Shown here: positions 60,238 to 64,000 of the stretch, piece by piece
Layout: each line of letters opens with the position of its first letter
Position numbering within the stretch: position 1 is the first letter of the stretch
From: Stenogyne calaminthoides
Lineage: Eukaryota > Streptophyta > Magnoliopsida > Lamiales > Lamiaceae
DNA length: 64,000 nt
Assembly: GCA_037126765.1 (NCBI GenBank)
Contig: JBBCBC010000024.1
Coordinates: 22,045,554-22,109,553 of the forward strand
Direction of reading: 5' to 3'
Translations under genes and position numbers: made by a program
The notes under the pieces: generated by a model
Databases searched by the model: none
What the model saw: the letters and a program-made list of their open reading frames with translations, nothing else
Told to the model about the DNA's origin: nothing

Positions 60238-61666
60238 ATCTACCACTTATACTCAAAGTCTGCTTTTAAGTATACTACAACATATCTCATGTTGTTCGTG
60301 ACATCTAATGTCACCACATGAACCTAATATCTCTCCCACTTATACTCAAAGCAGATTGGCTACGCACTTGACAACCATTCCTCCCACATGTCTCTTGAAT
60401 GTTTCCAGAGGCAGACACTTTGTGAAAGGATTAATTAGGTTATCCTCCAATGCGATCTTAATCACCTCTACATCTCCTCTCTTAACGATTTCTAGTCTAA
60501 GATTTCTTTCCTTCAGTGTGTTTTGTTTGACACGTGGACTCTTTGGTTCTCTTGAATTTGTAACTGCCTCAAGCAGATATTGCTGGACAAATTCAGAACT
60601 ACATCCAAGTCCACTAAGAAGTCTCTCGAGCCAAACCGCTTCTTTCACTGCTTCACAAGCAGTTACTTACTCGGTTCCCAAGGTTGAGTTCATGATCCAA
60701 TCATGTTTCATACTCCTCCATGTCATGGCTACACTTTCCAATCGAAAGCACACGAACTGCGGCAGATAATTTTTTAGAATCTAAGTCTGATTGAAAATCC
60801 GAGTCCGTGTAACCGATGGGAATTAGATTGTCTGATTTATAAACCAACATTCTATCCCGAGTTCTTTTCAAAAACTTCATAATGTTTTTACCTGCAGTCC
60901 AATGCTCCTTCCCCGGGTTACTCTGATATCTTGCTACCATGCCTATGGTAAAGTAGATATCCGGCCTCGTGCACATCATTGCATACATAAGACTTCCGAC
61001 AGCCGAAGCACAAGAAATGTCTTTCATGTCATCTATCTCCTTTTGTATCTTAGGGCACATTTCCTTGGATAGATGGATTCCATGCCTGAAAGGTACAAAA
61101 CCTTTCTTGGAATCCTACATGCTGAACCACTTCAAAATAGTGTCTATGTATGATGCTTGCGATAAGCCCAACATCCTTTTCTTGCGATCTTGAAAGATCT
61201 TGATCCCAAGGATGTGACTGGATTTTCCTAAGTCCTTCATATCAAACTATTTAGACAGTCATGCCCTTACGTCTGATAACACCTTTACATCATTCCCGAT
61301 GAGCAGAATGTCGTCTACGTATAGTATTAGAAATACCAAGATAGTTCCGACACGCTTCTTGTACACACAACTCTCGAATTTATTTTGATAAAAACCGTAA
61401 GACTTTATAACCTTATCAAAACATTGGTTTCAAGCACGGGATACTTGAGCTTACAAATGAGATGTTCTAGGCCTTTTTCAACGAAGCCTTCGGGTTGTTG
61501 CATATAGATTTCTTCTTCAAGACTCCCGTTAAGAAAAGCTGTCTTGACATCCATTTTCTAGATCTCAAAATCTAAGTGTGCAACTATCGACAAGAGAATG
61601 CGGATGGACTTAAGCATGGCTACAGGTGAAAAGGTTTCCTCATAATCGATCCCTTTCTTTCTTAGT

Positions 61667-61671
61667 ATACC
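61667..61671 (+). repeat. Left TSD of TRIM
   Basis: ATACC, matching 62139-62143 exactly. It sits in the RT gene between the AKG and KKGIDYEETF codons. Confidence 0.8.
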
Positions 61672-62138
61672 TGAAGGATCAAGCGCTTGCCACTAGACTA
61701 AAAGCCCGGACTTGTAGTGAGGTGCTACTTTAATTCCCTTAACCCATACCTAGCAAAGAAAACCACCAAGCACGCACAACTATGCCTTTTAATCGAGCGA
61801 ACGAGGGGTCTTGAGTCAAGAATCGACCTTAAAGGCGAGATCTAGGATTTCTCCCAACAATCCCCCTAGCAAGAGCGACTTTTCGCCAAACATTCCACTA
61901 TTTGCGTCATGGGGGACTCGAACCCGTGACATGTGCTCTAATACCAATTGAAGGATCAAGCGCTTGCCACTAGACTAAAAGCCCGAACTTGTAGTGAGGT
62001 GCTACTTTAATTCCTTTAACCCATACCTAGCAGCAGGCACCACGGGCGGCACGCAACTATGCCTTTAATCGAGCGAACGAGGGGTCTTGAGCCGCAACTG
62101 ACCTTAAAGTCAGGAGACTGCTAGGATTTCTCCCAACA
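61672..62138 (-). mobile_element. Complete TRIM (miniature LTR retrotransposon), 467 bp
   Basis: Two direct repeats, 61672-61859 (188 bp) and 61949-62138 (190 bp), start TGAAGGATCAAGCG and end TTCTCCCAACA. On the minus strand the left-hand LTR boundary reads TGTTGGGAGAAATC. Between them lie 89 bp holding a PBS-like TGGTATTAGAGC right after the 5' LTR (one mismatch to initiator tRNA-Met complement) and a purine tract AGGGGGGAT right before the 3' LTR. No coding capacity. A perfect 5-bp TSD (ATACC) flanks it. It must be copied by proteins of another LTR element. I see no 5S rRNA motif, so it is not Cassandra-like. Confidence 0.9.
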
Positions 62139-62842
62139 ATACCCTTTTGCCACAAGTCTAGCCTTGAAGGTCTCTACTTTCCCGTCCGATCCTCTTTTTC
62201 TCTTGTATACCCACTTGCATTCAATGGGTCTCATCCCATTAAGTGGTTCGACTAGCTCCCACACCTTATTATAATCCATAGAACCCATCTCAGCTTCCAT
62301 TGCTGTTTACCAAGAATCTACATCCTTGTCTTGGATCGCCTCGTTGTATGACCATGGGTCTGATTCACTATCACCGGGGACCACGTCCGAAGACTCTTCC
62401 ATCTCCATGAATCGCTCGGGCTGTCTAAACAACCCTCCCACTACGACGATGTTCCAGTTGTGTAAGTGTGTCTCTTGGTATGTCAATCTTGTACAGTTGG
62501 TATTGGAGTTGGCCCTCTTAGCTCGTCTAAGGTAATCTCACTTCTGGGCTTTCTATCGTTCATATAGTCTTCTTCCAAAAATCTAAAGTGCGTACTTATT
62601 ACAACTTTCTGATCTTCGGGACCATAGAACATGCACCCATTCGTTCCCTCTGGATACCCTATGAACAACCTTAATTATGAACGTGGATCCAATTTACCAG
62701 CTTCCTTATCCAACATATATGCCGGACACCCCCAGATTCTCATGTGTCTCAAACTGGGCTCGCGCCCGGTCCACAATTCTTTTGTGGTTTTGGGAACCGA
62801 TTTGGATGGCACCAAGTTTAGAATGTAAGTCTTTGTTTTCAA

Positions 62843-62995
62843 GACGTACTATTTATTGAACAGTTATGCAGTAAATATATGTAACATTTAATGATATTTA
62901 AAGCATCAGTGATAAGTAATTTATTTCAGTAAATAAGACAGAAATTCAGTCTGGTTATACAAAGTAAAAACATACTTTCCAGTATAACCCCAACA
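62843..62995 (-). repeat. Terminal 150 bp of an LTR of the A-D family
   Basis: TATTGAACAGTTATGCAG through TATAACCCCAACA matches the right end of LTRs B and D. It abuts truncated pol on the left and a gypsy element on the right. It is probably the remaining right end of LTR C after a deletion that also removed the 5' half of element D. Its right flank (GGAGA) matches neither the flank of C (TTTTA) nor that of D (GATTG). Confidence 0.75.
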
Positions 62996-63285
62996 GGAGA
63001 GACGGTCAAGTAGAGTAGATTTGGGTGAAGATTTGAAGTATCTGTTTGCAGATTTGGGAGGAGATTTGCAGTATATGTTTCACGCTTTGTTTTATTTTAT
63101 TTTCCTTATTTGGTTGGCACATGGGCTTAGGATTGGTGAGACTATTTAATTGTTTATGTAGGGTTTTTGCGAAACACGTTAATTATTTTTGAGAATCATA
63201 ATTCACAACGTATTTGCTATTTCCTGGCAATTTTCGTGCACTCATTCGAATAACTAGGCTTCCTCGGTATAGAGGTTTCATCAAT

Positions 63286-63298
63286 TGGTATCAGAGCC
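63286..63298 (+). promoter_or_regulatory. Gypsy primer binding site
   Basis: TGGTATCAGAGCC a few bases after the LTR end at about 63280; complementary to initiator tRNA-Met. Confidence 0.88.
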
Positions 63299-63328
63299 GG
63301 TCTGTTATCACACGCTATTCCGCTAGCA

Positions 63329-64000
63329 ATGGTGACTAACAAGGAAAGGTTTGAAAGGCTGGAAAGTGAGATGGAAAAGCTAACGAAACTAACAAGGAAA
63401 GGTTTGAAAGGCTGGAAAGTGAGATGGAAAAGCTAACGAAACTAATGCAGAAGTCTGCACGCCATGACGATGACCACAATTGTGCGGGCAATCAGAGTGG
63501 GGGACGTCGGGATAGACGTCGCGAAGGGGGAGAGACGTTCAGTCAATACCATGAAGGGTGTCGACTGCAGGGTCAGGGGTTGCGCGCTAGCGATACACGC
63601 AGTGGGATATATCGTGGCAGGGGCGGACATTTTGGGTATGACCACCGGAGGGAGCAAGATCATGAGCGCACACACCGTGAGCCTCCTCGTGGGGAGACGA
63701 CTGAGAGGGAAAACCCATTCGGAAATCCAGGACCCTTTCACAGGGATGGGTCTGATACCGAACTAGAGGACGAGGAAGAAGAGCAACGGGAAGATTCGGA
63801 GGCTGAGTCTCAGAAATCGGTGCTCAGTTGGAAGACGGAGAGACCTCGGGATCACCGTCCAAAGGGGATTCTCATTGAATTCCCTAAATTCGGGGGCAAT
63901 AACCCTCTCGAGTGGGTGGATAAGGCCGAGCATTATTTTGAACTGCAGGAAATTCGGTTAAAGGACTGTGTGCGTATTGCTTCCTATTATCTGGAAGGAG
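63329..64000 (+). pseudogene. Gypsy gag, N-terminal part, frame-shifted by duplication
   Basis: ATG 63329 opens MVTNKERFERLESEMEKLTK. A 53-bp tandem duplication (units 63335-63387 and 63388-63440) shifts the frame, so translation from this ATG stops soon after. From the second unit the correct frame is open to the window end: a charged, Arg/Gly-rich segment, then an acidic stretch, then IEFPKFGGNNPLEWVDKAEH, the conserved start of the gypsy retrotrans_gag domain. Gag would form the particle shell. Protease and pol lie beyond the window. Confidence 0.85.

Larger units (their letters stand above)
60238..62842 (-). pseudogene. Copia element D pol remnant
   Basis: Minus-strand pol fragments in order from 62842: integrase C-terminal region (SLRHMRIWGCPAYMLDKEAG, FIGYPEGTNGCMFYGPED), RT (TFKARLVAKG, then after the TRIM EETFSPVAMLKSIRILLS, KMDVKTAFLNG, EEEIYMQQPEGF, LYVDDILLIGND near 61330-61295) and RNase H (VGSLMYAMMCTRPDI, GYTDSDF, KEAVWLERLL). 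Gag, protease and the integrase core are gone. Numerous stops and frameshifts show it is old. Confidence 0.88.
62996..64000 (+). mobile_element. Ty3/gypsy element, 5' part
   Basis: The end of an LTR (to about 63280, ending GAGGTTTCA) is followed by the PBS TGGTATCAGAGCC and a gypsy gag that runs off the window. The left end of the LTR was probably lost at the junction at 62995. LTR family unknown. Confidence 0.8.

Noticed and set aside
61672..62138. Cassandra-type TRIM with 5S rRNA in its LTR
   Set aside because: No 5S rRNA internal promoter sequence could be recognised in the LTRs.
58521..62995. Complete copia element D bounded by LTRs at 58521 and 62995
   Set aside because: The right fragment is only about 150 bp and the flanks GATTG and GGAGA do not match, so this boundary is more simply the end of LTR C after a deletion.

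Overview
This window is plant nuclear DNA made almost entirely of nested transposable elements. I see no complete host gene and no rRNA or tRNA gene. The evidence for a plant is: Ty1/copia elements of the Sirevirus type with an extra env-like ORF, a CACTA (En/Spm) element with TNP2 and Transposase_24 genes, PBSs matching initiator tRNA-Met, an L1-like LINE, a Tourist-like MITE and a TRIM. The sequence is AT-rich, and a eudicot is my guess only. The species cannot be read from the window.

Layout. (1) 1-8899: 3' part of a Sirevirus-type copia element (Sire-1): RNase H end, long env-like ORF, polypurine tract region and 3' LTR. A solo LTR of another family (1837-3677, TSD GGTGA) splits the env-like ORF. 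(2) 8900-16258: AT-rich DNA with inverted-repeat elements, a 5'-truncated LINE (12475-14261, minus strand, 18-bp TSD) and a Tourist-like MITE (15227-15647, TSD TAA). (3) 16259-37197: a CACTA transposon of about 20.9 kb with matching CACTACAGGAA termini and a perfect TCT target duplication. It carries GTGACGAA-type subterminal repeats, a TnpA-like gene and a TNP2/TnpD-like gene (both minus strand), several tRNA-like modules and a captured Ty3/gypsy pol fragment. (4) 37201-41442: degenerate repeats, a GC-rich stretch resembling an orphan promoter and first exon, then featureless AT-rich DNA. (5) 41443-62995: an LTR nest. LTR C (41443-42420, resuming at 58066-58520) was hit by a complete Sirevirus-type element, Sire-2 (42421-58060). 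The 3' LTR of Sire-2 was itself hit by solo LTR B (56070-57903, TSD ACTTT). LTR C was also hit by a degraded copia element, D (LTR 58521-60237, pol on the minus strand to about 62842), whose RT gene holds a complete TRIM (61672-62138, TSD ATACC). (6) 62996-64000: LTR end, PBS and gag of a Ty3/gypsy element running off the window.

How it fits together. The insertions can be ordered in time from nesting and TSDs: LTR C, then Sire-2, then solo B; separately LTR C, then D, then TRIM; and Sire-1, then solo A. The autonomous genes are broken, mostly by single stop codons and small frameshifts. The CACTA genes are the least damaged: one in-frame stop in TnpA, and one frameshift plus two stops in TnpD. 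The most notable items are the very large CACTA element with both genes, the complete TRIM with a tRNA-like box A/box B pair across its LTR-internal junction, the intron-like 78-bp in-frame segment in the Sire-1 env-like ORF, and the repeated PPT/LTR-start mimics before the Sire-1 3' LTR.
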